Source of the DNA: JAGNHS01 sp964609695
GTDB lineage: Bacteria > Bdellovibrionota > UBA2428
Length of the DNA stretch: 64,000 nt
Assembly: GCA_964609695.1 (NCBI GenBank)
Contig: CAZSSP010000010.1
Location: 1 to 64,000, forward strand
Reading direction: 5' to 3'
Position 1 is the stretch's first letter. Each line of letters starts with the position of its first letter. The translations under genes were made by a program, and so were the position numbers. The notes beneath the pieces are model-generated. The model saw nothing but the letters and a program-made list of their open reading frames with translations, was not told the origin of the DNA and made no database searches. Shown piece by piece: positions 51,390-60,663 of the stretch.

Positions 51390-51872
51390 ATGGTTTTATT
51401 GAGTATCAGTCTGTTAAGTGTTTTAGAAACATTCATCGAAATGCTTTTAGAACCCAGTGGCGGCTCCTACGTGATAGGATCTTGTCACTCGACGTCCGCA
51501 ACAACTCCGGGAATCTCTAAGCCCACTTCAGTTATGGCCACCGCCGAAGCCTCGCTGAGTCCGCTCACGAACATCCCCGTAGGTCAGGTAACACTCCCTA
51601 ACCCCACAGGCAAAATGCCTGTTGAGGTGAAGTGGGTGGTGGTCACCAAAGTGCCCATAGGAGGATATTTAGTGGGTGAAGAAATTTCGCTCGATGGGCT
51701 AAACGGTTTTACAACACACACCATGAGTACAGCCACCCCCACAGAGGTGTCTCTAGTGGGAACATCTGCCAACCCCGGAAGCTTCTATGTAAGCAATAAA
51801 ACCAATGGAAGTTATTTAACTTTGGATTCTAGCAAATTTAAAGTAAAAGCTTATATTTTTACTAGTGACTGA
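51390..51872 (+). CDS. hypothetical protein, start uncertain
   Basis: This is a frame of up to 160 residues. The last ~110 (TLPNPTGKMPVEVKWVVVTK to KVKAYIFTSD) are rich in Thr/Pro/Gly beta-like sequence reminiscent of secreted or phage-structure proteins. The N-terminal ~50 residues look less natural, and a later ATG (ATAEASL) or another start may be correct. No ribosome site or signal peptide fixes the start. No family is recognised. Confidence 0.4.
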   Translation: MVLLSISLLSVLETFIEMLLEPSGGSYVIGSCHSTSATTPGISKPTSVMATAEASLSPLTNIPVGQVTLPNPTGKMPVEVKWVVVTKVPIGGYLVGEEISLDGLNGFTTHTMSTATPTEVSLVGTSANPGSFYVSNKTNGSYLTLDSSKFKVKAYIFTSD

Positions 51873-51900
51873 ACTCATTTTTAAATTCAGTTTATTGAAA

Positions 51901-52335
51901 TTATTGTGGCTTAGGAGTTTGAAGGATCCATTTACATGAAGGATCTTCAATTTTCATGTGACTTTTAAATGTTTGCATAGTTTTTTGTTCACGGGCATAG
52001 GCAATTTGCTGTACTTCATTCATGCTAAGATTCTTTTTTCGAATTGCGTAATCCTCATAAGTTGTACGAGCTGACTTCAAATGATCTTCGTAAAACGTAT
52101 AGCAAGTCATTCCATTTTGGGCGACATTTTTAATCGCTTCCAAACTAAAAAATTCTGTATCCTCATCAGCATCCAAAATGAGTTTTATTGGCACTGAGGG
52201 CGCATTCGACATTGTTTCAATTCCATTTATCTGAACCTCATTATGGGCTAAAATATTTGAACTTAAAGAAGTAATAGAAACAATAAAAAGTAAAGTAGCA
52301 AAACTTAGGTTCATTAACTTATTATCGCTGTTCAA
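51901..52335 (-). CDS. small secreted protein of unknown function
   Basis: This is a 144-residue protein with a signal peptide (LSFATLLFIVSITSLSSNIL). The mature chain is helical with two Cys (GMTCYTFYEDH and DPSCKWIL) and a YAREQKTMQTFKSH segment. It is convergent with the preceding hypothetical gene and divergent from the PLD gene. No family is recognised. Confidence 0.55.
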   Translation of the reverse strand: MNSDNKLMNLSFATLLFIVSITSLSSNILAHNEVQINGIETMSNAPSVPIKLILDADEDTEFFSLEAIKNVAQNGMTCYTFYEDHLKSARTTYEDYAIRKKNLSMNEVQQIAYAREQKTMQTFKSHMKIEDPSCKWILQTPKPQ

Positions 52336-52481
52336 AGGAAAAAAGTCTAAATTACTTATAGTCAGATAGTTTTTTTTTAAAGATAATAAAGCATTTCCAA
52401 AACTTAGCAGACCTTTTAAGCGTCCGTTTTTTGTCGTCTATTAAATAGTGAGAAATCTGCTGAATCTGCTAAATTATTAAA

Positions 52482-53804
52482 ATGTCTAAAAATTTAAGAC
52501 TTTTAAAAATAATATTTATTTTTAATTTTATATTATTTAGTTCCTTAGCCATCCCCAATACTCCGACAGCAAAATTATTAGAAACCGATATTCATAGCCG
52601 AGCTGCAAGAGTTGATATCCTTCAAAAAGCAAAAAAAATCATAAGAGCCATGTATTTCATTGTCGGTGACGACGACAGCGCCCGAAGTGGACTAGCACTC
52701 GCAAGAGAAGCAGCCATAAACGGTGCCGAAGTAAGAATCATTATCGACGATATGTTTAATTACATAAAAGCTCCCATGCTACGTCATTTAAGCGACAAAG
52801 GAGTTCACATTCGCGTTTACAATCCCTTTCGCTTCGTACAAGCCTTAAATTTTGCTTACCTTAATAGAATGCATGATAAAGGTCTTAGTATAGATGGATA
52901 CTTAGTACAGCAAGGTGGGCGTAATGCTGAGGATGCGTATTTTGGTGTAGATAAAGTCCGCCCAAATTATGTAGATCGAGATGTCGAAATCGAATCAGAA
53001 GCTTTCGCTAAGCAATTTGATACTTACTTTGATGAACTTTGGGAAAACGCAGATATTGTTGCCGAAGCCAGTTTTAGTAAGGTTAAAAAAAGAGATGTCT
53101 TAAAAGCAGCCGCTATGCTCGACATCGCTTTAGAGCGAACCAAAAAAGACTTTACCCCTGAACAACTTCGTGAAGCACTAAAAGACGTTCCAAAATTTGA
53201 ACTTGATGAAGAACCTTTACTTCTTCGAACTGATTCCGATTCAACTGTAATTCGCAAAATAGCCAATCAATTAAAGCTCGTCAGAGAAAGTGTTTTTGCT
53301 GAAACACCCTATTTTGTACCTGTTCCAGAAATGATGGAGCAATTTCGAGATTGGCATGAAAACAGAATTGATGTCCGCTTCACTACCAACTCACCAAGAT
53401 CTTCAGATGGAGCCATTGCGGCAGGAGCCTATGTGAATGATCGAAAAAAAATAGCAAGAACTGGAATTGAAGTTCATGAACTCAAAGGACCTCGTACTCT
53501 CCACTCTAAAACCGCTGTACTTGATCGTAGCATTGTACTCAATGGTACGGTCAATGCGGATCCAAGATCGTTGTACGGAATAAATTCGGAAATTGCCGTG
53601 CGTATGAAAAGTAAAGCTCTAGCCGCTGCAGTTTTAAAAACGATGGATGCTAATGTTGATAATTCTGTACTCGTAGCCAAAGACGGACTCTTTTTTCCAA
53701 AAAATGCAAAAGCGTTTTCTAAACCAGAGGGTTTTCGACGAAATATTGAATTTACCTGCGGGAGATTACTCTCACTACTTCCACACGTGAGAAGACAAAT
53801 TTAA
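52482..53804 (+). CDS. secreted phospholipase D / cardiolipin-synthase family protein
   Basis: This is a 440-residue protein with an N-terminal signal (IIFIFNFILFSSLAIPN) and two HKD motifs: HDKGLSIDGYLVQQGGRN and LHSKTAVLDRSIVLNGTVNA, each with the H-x-K-x4-D core and GG/GT-x-N follow-up. Both halves of the bilobed active site are therefore present. PLD enzymes hydrolyse or transfer phosphodiester headgroups, or cut DNA. With a signal peptide it is exported, unlike cytosolic cardiolipin synthase. It lies in a run of secreted proteins. Confidence 0.85.
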   Translation: MSKNLRLLKIIFIFNFILFSSLAIPNTPTAKLLETDIHSRAARVDILQKAKKIIRAMYFIVGDDDSARSGLALAREAAINGAEVRIIIDDMFNYIKAPMLRHLSDKGVHIRVYNPFRFVQALNFAYLNRMHDKGLSIDGYLVQQGGRNAEDAYFGVDKVRPNYVDRDVEIESEAFAKQFDTYFDELWENADIVAEASFSKVKKRDVLKAAAMLDIALERTKKDFTPEQLREALKDVPKFELDEEPLLLRTDSDSTVIRKIANQLKLVRESVFAETPYFVPVPEMMEQFRDWHENRIDVRFTTNSPRSSDGAIAAGAYVNDRKKIARTGIEVHELKGPRTLHSKTAVLDRSIVLNGTVNADPRSLYGINSEIAVRMKSKALAAAVLKTMDANVDNSVLVAKDGLFFPKNAKAFSKPEGFRRNIEFTCGRLLSLLPHVRRQI

Positions 53805-53958
53805 ACATATTAGCCTTGATTCAAAATTGTCCATATAAAACTAGTTTGCCAATGTGTTGAGGAAATTTTGACGCTAAAATTCTAAAATATTGAATGGATT
53901 GCCAAATTCCTGACCCTAAAGCTTTTAGATTTGCCTAAAAACAGTCGAATAAATAAGA

Positions 53959-56900
53959 ATGCTACTCTACTCAAGGAAGGCTCTTTTTTTAAGAATTTCA
54001 TTTTGCCTTGCTTCAGTTTCTATTCACTCACGAGAAGACACAAAAAAAATTACTCAGTTCTCCGAACTCTCACCTCGAATGCGCACAACGCTTGAAGAAA
54101 TCATGGATAGACTTGCCGTAGCTCAAATGGAAGTTTCTCAAAGCTTTGACAAAAAAAATCGGATACAACGCTACAGAAACATCCTTGAAGTTGAACACAC
54201 CGATGCCGACAATGCTTTTATTCGCATTCAAAAAGATCCCCAAGGTTACCAAATAAATCATGTCACCATCAGCACTGGTCTCATTAACAATCTGCTCAAG
54301 AAAAGCACTTCCGAAACAGAAGCGTCAGAACTTTTGGCCGGTATATTTGCACACGAATATGTTCATCCCATTGAAGTTAGGGATCCTGCAGGAATTGGAA
54401 GTAGATGGGGTGAATGGCGCTCTAGCCAAGCTATCGAAATTCGTTCTGATACTCAGGCCATTGAACTACTTAAAAAAGCTCATCTACCTGCAAATTCACT
54501 CTTAAGAGCTCTTGAATTTATCTTACCTGAAATCTCTACAGACAATCACAGTGTTGATCAAGCAGCCCTATCTACATTGCAAAGCCATCCAGAATTTCGC
54601 TTTAGAAAATTCATTCAAAGGCTTGCGTTGAGTTACGACCGTTATGAAAATGGCGAAGAAGAAATTATTCCTTTAAAGACAACTCTCAGTAAAAGCGAAA
54701 ATTTTCCATCCGTCACAAAAGAAAGCACAGACACAACATTTAAAGAGTTTTCTAGCATCGCTGAGACTCTTAACTTCATTGAATCCTTGAAGGGAAAAAA
54801 AACTACTAATTTTATACGAAGTTCTGACCACTTATCTGAACAGTTGACTCATGCTGTCTTATCTTTAAACGAAAAACTTATGACAGTAGAGCCAACCTCT
54901 TTAAGCCATTCAGAGGTAGAACGAATCGCAAAGCTAAACTTAAATTTAGGTTTACAAAAAAACTACCCTCATCTTGATTTAAATATTAATGAGCATTCCG
55001 CAATTGGGAAGCTCCACAAGAATACTTTTTTAGAACTCATCGAAAAAGTTCCCCTTTATCAAGATCCACGTTATCAAAGCCGAGTCATTCCACAGTTGAA
55101 GCAGCAGTGGAGAAAAGCCAAAATGAGTTATGAGATTTCTGAACAGGTCCAAGCTTCACGTATGGTGCTACCCCAAAAAAATTTAGTCAAAGAATTTGAA
55201 GCTGAGTTCCTAAAGATGATACACGAGCTCGACTTTCCGACATACCCAATCTCTAAACTCGATATTGAGTATCAACTTCCACTTTACGATCTATTTATGA
55301 AGGAAAGGTGGCCTAAACTTTCAGATGAAAAAAGATTCAATTTTTTTGTCGACGCAGACAACTTTAGTTTTCCAGTGCCAACAAAGGGAATGAGCGATGA
55401 CTTCTACGATTCTCATCTATACGCAAAGCCAATGCCCAATCAATATTATGTAGATCTCGAAACTAAGGTGCAATCCTGGCATGACAAAGTTTTTTCTGTG
55501 AAAACACCAGAAGCCTCACTTGCAAGACACTCTATAGCAAAGCATTTTTGGGACAAGCGTGGTCATTACGCCACTTGGGAAATTCTTCAAGGAAAAACAT
55601 CACAATTCGACTGGGATTTCGTTTTTAAAGAACTTGGAATTGAAAAAAGCGAGGGTTTAAGAAAAATCGCAAGCTCTGTAAAAGAGTTTACAGAAAGTTC
55701 TGATTATTTAAAATTTATCGAATATCAAAGAAAACTTTACCCAGATGACAGTTCCGGTAAATCTCTAAAAAATCGTACCCGTATTGAATGGATGTCTAGC
55801 GAACTTCTTCCATGGATCAAAGGTGAGCACAACGCTCATATTACAGATCCTAAACTTAGAAACTATTGTCAAAAATCTTCAGCGGTGCTTAGAACTTACT
55901 TAAGAAATCCTGAAATATTTCGTGAAGAATATTTAAACAAGTTAACGTCGCAACTCAATTTGTTAGGCCCCGATGTAGACGCAAATGACTTTGGTCGTGC
56001 CCACAATACCACGATGTTAAATATTGTTGGAGCCAATTGGCCTGACTTTTGGGGCGAACGAAGTTTAGAAGAAAAATTTGCGGTAAATTTAGTTCTTGTT
56101 ACTGATCTTTATGGGCTTGCGGTTGATCAATCCAGCATGAGCGAAGCCTCAAAGAAACGCCTTCTTAAAAAACTCTACCTTGATCAATTGCCTGACTCAG
56201 TATTGACAAATGAATTTAAAATTAAAGGGCGAACACAAAGACCTTGGCCAGTCTATAGCGAAACAGAACATCGCCTCGAACACCCAAAACTCACTAAAAC
56301 ACTCATTCGCCATGGTCTCGTTGATTCTTTTAGCCATTTACTCTCCATTAAAAGTCCAATTCTCTATCCAGATGACACAAAAAGTAAAACTTCTGAGCTC
56401 ACCCTCCACCTCAAATTGCTGGAGAGACATCGTGAATTTTTAGAAAAAGAACTTAGCTCCATTCAAGAACTTCACCCACAAAAACAAGCTAGTGCGCTCA
56501 ATGCATTTTGTGAACGAGTCTATTCACCTTTAAAAGAGCTCACGATTTCAAGAGACTTTTATGATGATTTAAGACAAAAAACTCTTGATGTTCTCAAGAA
56601 ATCCGATGCACTACCCAAGGAAAAAATAAAGATTTTTAATCATCTGAGTTCTGGAGGAGGTTTTGCTGCCAGTGATCGATATTGGGAATTTGAATTATTT
56701 CCTCTTCTTAAAAACGAAAGTATGAGCAACTTAGAACCCTTGATCGACTGCCTCAAGCACAATGGAATAAGAGACTCTGCTCTTCGTCTCAAGGCTTCTA
56801 CTTGGATCACTGAAAAATTCATAGCTAAAAACTCACTTAGCAAATTAGCTCAAGCGCTAGATACATTTGATTTAATGATGCCCGGAGGTTCATCCCAAAA

Positions 56901-58719
56901 AGATGAAACCCTAGAAAAAATTGCTTGGAATTTATCACTATCAAGACCCAAAGATTTAAAAATTATTGAAGAACACAAATCGACCAATTGGCGACGCATC
57001 AACCCACTCACCATTAACAAAGCTTCAGCAATGTCCCAGTACATACATGATTTCACTCGTGAAGAAATTATGGAATGGATGAGCTATATTTCCAAAGATC
57101 CCCCAGGTGAACTGCCTGAAAGCATAAAAAACTTTTTAAGAAAAAGAGCCAATGATGCCGAAAAAAATAGCTGGGTGGGTCGTACTTTAAGAGGCAAAAG
57201 CGATTTCATTGACCACCCAGACGAAGCACTTTTCCAAAAAATTGAGAGTCTGGTCAATAATCTTTCCGCTCAAGAAAAAATACCCCTCTTAGAACTTTGT
57301 CTTCATAGCGGCGTCTCTCCTTTAAACGCAGATCCACAAATGAGATCCCTTGTCATGAAACATTTTCTTAAAATTGAACCTTCTAGCAAAGAAGGCCAAT
57401 ATTTGGAGGCATTTTTAGATTCTATTCCATCTCATGAAGTGGGATCAACATTGGCATTTAAAATGAGTCAACAAGCAAAGTCAGGTCTTAAGGAAAGTTT
57501 TCAAGTCTTCAAAGCACCTGGGATAAAAGCTGGCCAAGGTGCTGCAACTTTTGATTTACTCGGAGCTGAGAACTCACCAGCACTTCAAGATTTAAAAGAT
57601 AATGCAAGACCAATGGACAAGGCAGAAATCATTGAGCTTCTAAGAAAGGAACTGACCCCTATTGAGAAAATGCAAATTGGAGAATTAGTAGAGATTTTAG
57701 GCAGCGCAAGTTTAAAGACAGTGGTCTTAGCAAAGTCTCGTATCGGCGGTGAGCTTGTTATTGCAGTTCAAAACCCGAGAGCGGAATCCCAAGTTCGCAC
57801 CCATCTTAAGTATGCTAAGCGTTTTTTAGAAAACCTTGAAAAGCGAGGGCTCATTGAACAAAGCAAACTTGTAAAATCATTTGTTGTGGCCCTTGAAAGA
57901 CAGCTTAAAGAAGAGCTGAAGATGAAACATGAAGCCCAAAAAATTTCTCAGGCCAGCAGCGTTTTCACTAGGGTGAATCACACCATGAAAGCAGAACTAG
58001 ATGGTTGGAAGCTTAATGTTCCGCAGCTTAAATTAGGATTTAAAGCTCGCGATAATATTCTTTTCATGAAAAAAGCCAACGGGATGACCTTTGATAAGTT
58101 AAGTCCTGATCTAAAAGAACACATTGGACCCATCTTAGTTAGAGCCAATCTTAGGGGACTTTTAAGTTATGGTTGGATTGATGCCGATCGACACATTCGA
58201 AATCAACTCATAGATGTTGATACAAAAACACTTCACCTTATCGATTTCGGACAAGGAGAAAAACTCGTCACTGGACATTTCTGGCAAAACGACGATCGTA
58301 CCCACCTTATTGATCTATTAGCTTCAATTCAGGAAAAAAATTCCAAACTGCTAGTTGAGACTGCGGTTAAAATGTCGAAAACTTCTAACATTAAAGATCG
58401 AGATAGTTTGATTCAAAAAATTAGTCCTATATTTCAAGAGCAAGATTTTAAAAAACTCTCACTAACTCTACTAGAAACACTAGCTGAAAACGGGATTGTT
58501 TTAGAAGATCGCTTTTCCGTAGGTGCCATAAAAGGTCTTCTGACTCTCTATTCGGAGCCATATGTAAGCCATGAAGTGTTCAAGAAAATTTTGGCTGAAG
58601 AGGCTTTGATTGCAGCCAAAGCACGTCTTCCTAGCCGCATGATTTCCTCAATTAAACAAAATGGATTTTCAAAAACTTGCAAAGAAGCTTTTAGTCTTAT
58701 TCGTGGGCAAAGGAGATAG
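53959..58719 (+). CDS. giant secreted protein: HExxH peptidase-like N-terminus and ABC1/UbiB kinase-like C-terminus
   Basis: This is a 1586-residue protein. A weak signal sequence (ALFLRISFCLASVSIHS) starts it. Around residue 120 is EASELLAGIFAHEYVHPIEV (H132-E-x-x-H136), with a downstream IEIRSDTQAIELL that could give a third ligand, similar to M48-type peptidases. The middle ~900 residues are helical and unrecognised. Residues ~1245-1435 resemble ABC1/ADCK/UbiB atypical kinases: LGSASLKTVVLAKSRIGGEL, VIAVQNPRAE (where the usual AVKVQ Lys appears to be Ala), WIDADRHIRNQLID and LIDFGQGEK (D1429). A peptidase joined to a kinase-like domain in an exported protein is very unusual. Confidence 0.65.
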   Translation: MLLYSRKALFLRISFCLASVSIHSREDTKKITQFSELSPRMRTTLEEIMDRLAVAQMEVSQSFDKKNRIQRYRNILEVEHTDADNAFIRIQKDPQGYQINHVTISTGLINNLLKKSTSETEASELLAGIFAHEYVHPIEVRDPAGIGSRWGEWRSSQAIEIRSDTQAIELLKKAHLPANSLLRALEFILPEISTDNHSVDQAALSTLQSHPEFRFRKFIQRLALSYDRYENGEEEIIPLKTTLSKSENFPSVTKESTDTTFKEFSSIAETLNFIESLKGKKTTNFIRSSDHLSEQLTHAVLSLNEKLMTVEPTSLSHSEVERIAKLNLNLGLQKNYPHLDLNINEHSAIGKLHKNTFLELIEKVPLYQDPRYQSRVIPQLKQQWRKAKMSYEISEQVQASRMVLPQKNLVKEFEAEFLKMIHELDFPTYPISKLDIEYQLPLYDLFMKERWPKLSDEKRFNFFVDADNFSFPVPTKGMSDDFYDSHLYAKPMPNQYYVDLETKVQSWHDKVFSVKTPEASLARHSIAKHFWDKRGHYATWEILQGKTSQFDWDFVFKELGIEKSEGLRKIASSVKEFTESSDYLKFIEYQRKLYPDDSSGKSLKNRTRIEWMSSELLPWIKGEHNAHITDPKLRNYCQKSSAVLRTYLRNPEIFREEYLNKLTSQLNLLGPDVDANDFGRAHNTTMLNIVGANWPDFWGERSLEEKFAVNLVLVTDLYGLAVDQSSMSEASKKRLLKKLYLDQLPDSVLTNEFKIKGRTQRPWPVYSETEHRLEHPKLTKTLIRHGLVDSFSHLLSIKSPILYPDDTKSKTSELTLHLKLLERHREFLEKELSSIQELHPQKQASALNAFCERVYSPLKELTISRDFYDDLRQKTLDVLKKSDALPKEKIKIFNHLSSGGGFAASDRYWEFELFPLLKNESMSNLEPLIDCLKHNGIRDSALRLKASTWITEKFIAKNSLSKLAQALDTFDLMMPGGSSQKDETLEKIAWNLSLSRPKDLKIIEEHKSTNWRRINPLTINKASAMSQYIHDFTREEIMEWMSYISKDPPGELPESIKNFLRKRANDAEKNSWVGRTLRGKSDFIDHPDEALFQKIESLVNNLSAQEKIPLLELCLHSGVSPLNADPQMRSLVMKHFLKIEPSSKEGQYLEAFLDSIPSHEVGSTLAFKMSQQAKSGLKESFQVFKAPGIKAGQGAATFDLLGAENSPALQDLKDNARPMDKAEIIELLRKELTPIEKMQIGELVEILGSASLKTVVLAKSRIGGELVIAVQNPRAESQVRTHLKYAKRFLENLEKRGLIEQSKLVKSFVVALERQLKEELKMKHEAQKISQASSVFTRVNHTMKAELDGWKLNVPQLKLGFKARDNILFMKKANGMTFDKLSPDLKEHIGPILVRANLRGLLSYGWIDADRHIRNQLIDVDTKTLHLIDFGQGEKLVTGHFWQNDDRTHLIDLLASIQEKNSKLLVETAVKMSKTSNIKDRDSLIQKISPIFQEQDFKKLSLTLLETLAENGIVLEDRFSVGAIKGLLTLYSEPYVSHEVFKKILAEEALIAAKARLPSRMISSIKQNGFSKTCKEAFSLIRGQRR

Positions 58720-58785
58720 TTAAAGAACTATACTAGTTTAAGAATTATCTACACGATTATCAAAATATAAATTGACGTTTAATTT

Positions 58786-59145
58786 TCATTTCTTTGATTT
58801 CACAATCACCTTACAACCCGCCATTGCAAACTTCTTCATATCGAAAGGCATTTTGCTTGGCATTTCCATTTTTCCCATTTCCGCCATGACTTTTTTATTA
58901 ACTTGATTACGGTGAGCTTTAGACTTGTAAACTACAAATGCAAAGACTGCTGTCTCGTCACTTTTCAAATTACACATTTTCTTGAAACCGAGGCCGTGTT
59001 TTGAAAAATCATCAATGACAGACTCATAATAACTTAGAGCCCCATGCTTCATCCAAAGTTTAGATCCCCAAATAGCCATCTTCTTATAGGACCTTATGTT
59101 TTTGCGTTTAATGGGTATTAGGTATCCGTCTAAATATTGAGCCAT
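58786..59145 (-). CDS. DUF1428 family protein
   Basis: This is a 119-residue cytosolic protein matching the DUF1428/YbaA pattern: YLDGYLIPIKRKNIRSYKKM, LWMKHGALSYYESVIDDFS, FAFVVYKSKAHRNQVNKKVM and MPFDMKKFAMAGCKV. Family members are dimeric ferredoxin-like (dimeric alpha-beta barrel) proteins of unknown function. It is a single gene. Upstream is the complete copy of the 59.2 kb repeat. Confidence 0.85.
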   Translation of the reverse strand: MAQYLDGYLIPIKRKNIRSYKKMAIWGSKLWMKHGALSYYESVIDDFSKHGLGFKKMCNLKSDETAVFAFVVYKSKAHRNQVNKKVMAEMGKMEMPSKMPFDMKKFAMAGCKVIVKSKK

Positions 59146-59200
59146 GACATTCCTCCATAGTTACACTGAAGATGATTATAATGCGTTATCATCTTTCATT

Positions 59201-59321
59201 AGTCCCTCAATAAAAATATTTCCTAAAGACACGGCAGGGCACCCCCTTCCTCAGGTCTTCGCCCGACGGGCTCGACCTTCGGGAACCCCGAGTGTCTTTA
59301 GGAAATATTTTTGTTAAGAGG
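59201..59321. repeat. palindromic repeat, complete copy
   Basis: AAAAATATTTCC-TAAAGACAC (59212-59232) and its exact complement (59292-59312) form a 21-bp perfect stem; CCTC/GAGG extends it. The 59-base interior is GC-rich, unlike the AT-rich surroundings, with a GGTC/GACC plus GCCC/GGGC hairpin. The left arm and its inner edge recur near 60600. The rest of 59146-59385 shows nothing. Confidence 0.75.
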
Positions 59322-59385
59322 CTAAGCCACGTTTAAAATTGAGTCTCAAAGTCCGAACTTTAACGAACAGACTAAGAGTTAAAAT

Positions 59386-60366
59386 TTAGGGAATAAGTCC
59401 CACTAGAGTCAACTCAGTATTCAACAAGTCGATAAATCTTTGGCATTGGACCTCGCGTGAATTACTTATCTTTATTTTTTCGGTACGCATGTCCAAGATC
59501 CACTTTGAACTTATTTTAAACACAGTATTAAGTAACAATTTCGATTTTGAATGATCACGTTGATAGCCCTTAGAAAAAAAAATTTTTCCGATATAAGCTC
59601 TAACGGGTTGTAGAAATTCATGCGCATTATCAGAGGTAGTTGATTCTAAGGTTCCAGCAGTTTCAGCAAATCTCCTATTTTCCCTTCTTGGATTTGTCCC
59701 ATATAGTTTATTGAGGCTCGTTTCCATTATAAGCGGGTCCCGAGAATAAAGAGCTACTAACAAATCACTGAACAATTCTTCATAAGAGGATCTTAAGAAA
59801 TCACTATCATAAAACATTTTCCTAAGCTCGTTTACCGGTATTCCTAATTTAGTAGCCATTGGATTGAGGGTTGTTTCAATATTCGAATACCAATCGGGGG
59901 AATCATAATTGAACCCCGCTGCTCTCTTTGCAGCTTTTTCTTCGCCAACGCTTGCAGCTACCCAACTAACAAAAGAATCATGAAATATGCCATGTCCTAT
60001 TTCGTGAACAAAAATTGCTTCGTGATCAAGAACGGTCCAGTCGCCTTCCTTAGTGGGCATTCTATCAAGCTGGATACATCGACGAACACAACAGTAACCT
60101 GACTCAACTACACTTCCTGCAATACCAGTTGTGCTAGGCGAAAATATAAGATCTCCAACTAAATCGGACTCAACAAGCTTTTGTGTAACAGTATTTAGCC
60201 ACTCTATTCTTCGACTAGTAAAAAATTGGCTATTTGGTAGCATTCTCAAGAGAAAAGCGCAGGTAGGTAAAACCGCCCAAGAATTTTCCAAACTGCACAA
60301 AGAAATGACGAATACAACAGTCAGCCTTATGAAAGGTATGAATATTTTGGCAGAGTCACGTTTCAC
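59386..60366 (-). CDS. secreted HExxH metallopeptidase-like protein
   Basis: This is a 326-residue protein with a signal peptide (LTVVFVISLCSLENSWA). The zinc motif is EAIFVHEIGHGIFHDSFVSW, with SYEELFSDLLVALYSRDP about 80 residues later as a likely third ligand/gluzincin-style helix. SVVESGYCCVRRCIQL holds three Cys. No named family is recognised; the layout recalls small gluzincins. It is probably exported. Together with the 1586-residue protein it makes two exported HExxH proteins in 7 kb. Confidence 0.7.
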   Translation of the reverse strand: MKRDSAKIFIPFIRLTVVFVISLCSLENSWAVLPTCAFLLRMLPNSQFFTSRRIEWLNTVTQKLVESDLVGDLIFSPSTTGIAGSVVESGYCCVRRCIQLDRMPTKEGDWTVLDHEAIFVHEIGHGIFHDSFVSWVAASVGEEKAAKRAAGFNYDSPDWYSNIETTLNPMATKLGIPVNELRKMFYDSDFLRSSYEELFSDLLVALYSRDPLIMETSLNKLYGTNPRRENRRFAETAGTLESTTSDNAHEFLQPVRAYIGKIFFSKGYQRDHSKSKLLLNTVFKISSKWILDMRTEKIKISNSREVQCQRFIDLLNTELTLVGLIP

Positions 60367-60448
60367 AGAATTAATACGGCCCCTTTTCTCAGAGCTTATC
60401 GGCTATTTTAAGCTAAAATTAAATATTACTCAGTAATGACCACCATCT

Positions 60449-60592
60449 TTAGAGCGGCAAAAGTATCGCGATCATAAAACCAATGTCTAAAATCTGACTT
60501 TTATCGTCGAAAGTCCAAGCTTTTGGGTCGTTGTAATCAAAAGCAAAATAAAAAACGTGGAGCTTAAAACTAGTGAAGCTATTTGGGTTCCA
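60449..60592 (-). pseudogene. C-terminal gene remnant next to a repeat copy
   Basis: A 47-codon open stretch with protein-like composition (YFAFDYNDPKAWTFDDKSQI, then a hydrophobic end) stops at 60449 and has no start. Its 5' limit coincides with the edge of the partial repeat copy. It looks like the tail of a gene cut by the repeat or by a rearrangement. The parent family is not recognised. The remaining bases 60367-60448 show nothing. Confidence 0.4.
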
Positions 60593-60660
60593 TTAATCCC
60601 TCAGTGAAAATATTTCCTAAAGACACTCGGGGGTACCGGAAAGTTAAACCCTTTGGGCGA
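60593..60660 (-). repeat. palindromic repeat, partial copy
   Basis: ATTAATCCCTCA is followed by an arm reading AAAATATTTCCTAAAGACAC and then TCGGGGG...CC-GAA-G...GGGCGAAG. This matches one arm and the start of the GC-rich interior of the complete copy at 59.2 kb, read in the opposite direction. The second arm is missing. It ends within a few bases of the plsC stop. Confidence 0.65.
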
Positions 60661-60663
60661 AGC

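Noticed and set aside
51278..51520. 80-codon frame before the hypothetical gene
   Set aside because: It overlaps the better 51390 frame, has no ribosome site and its composition looks random.
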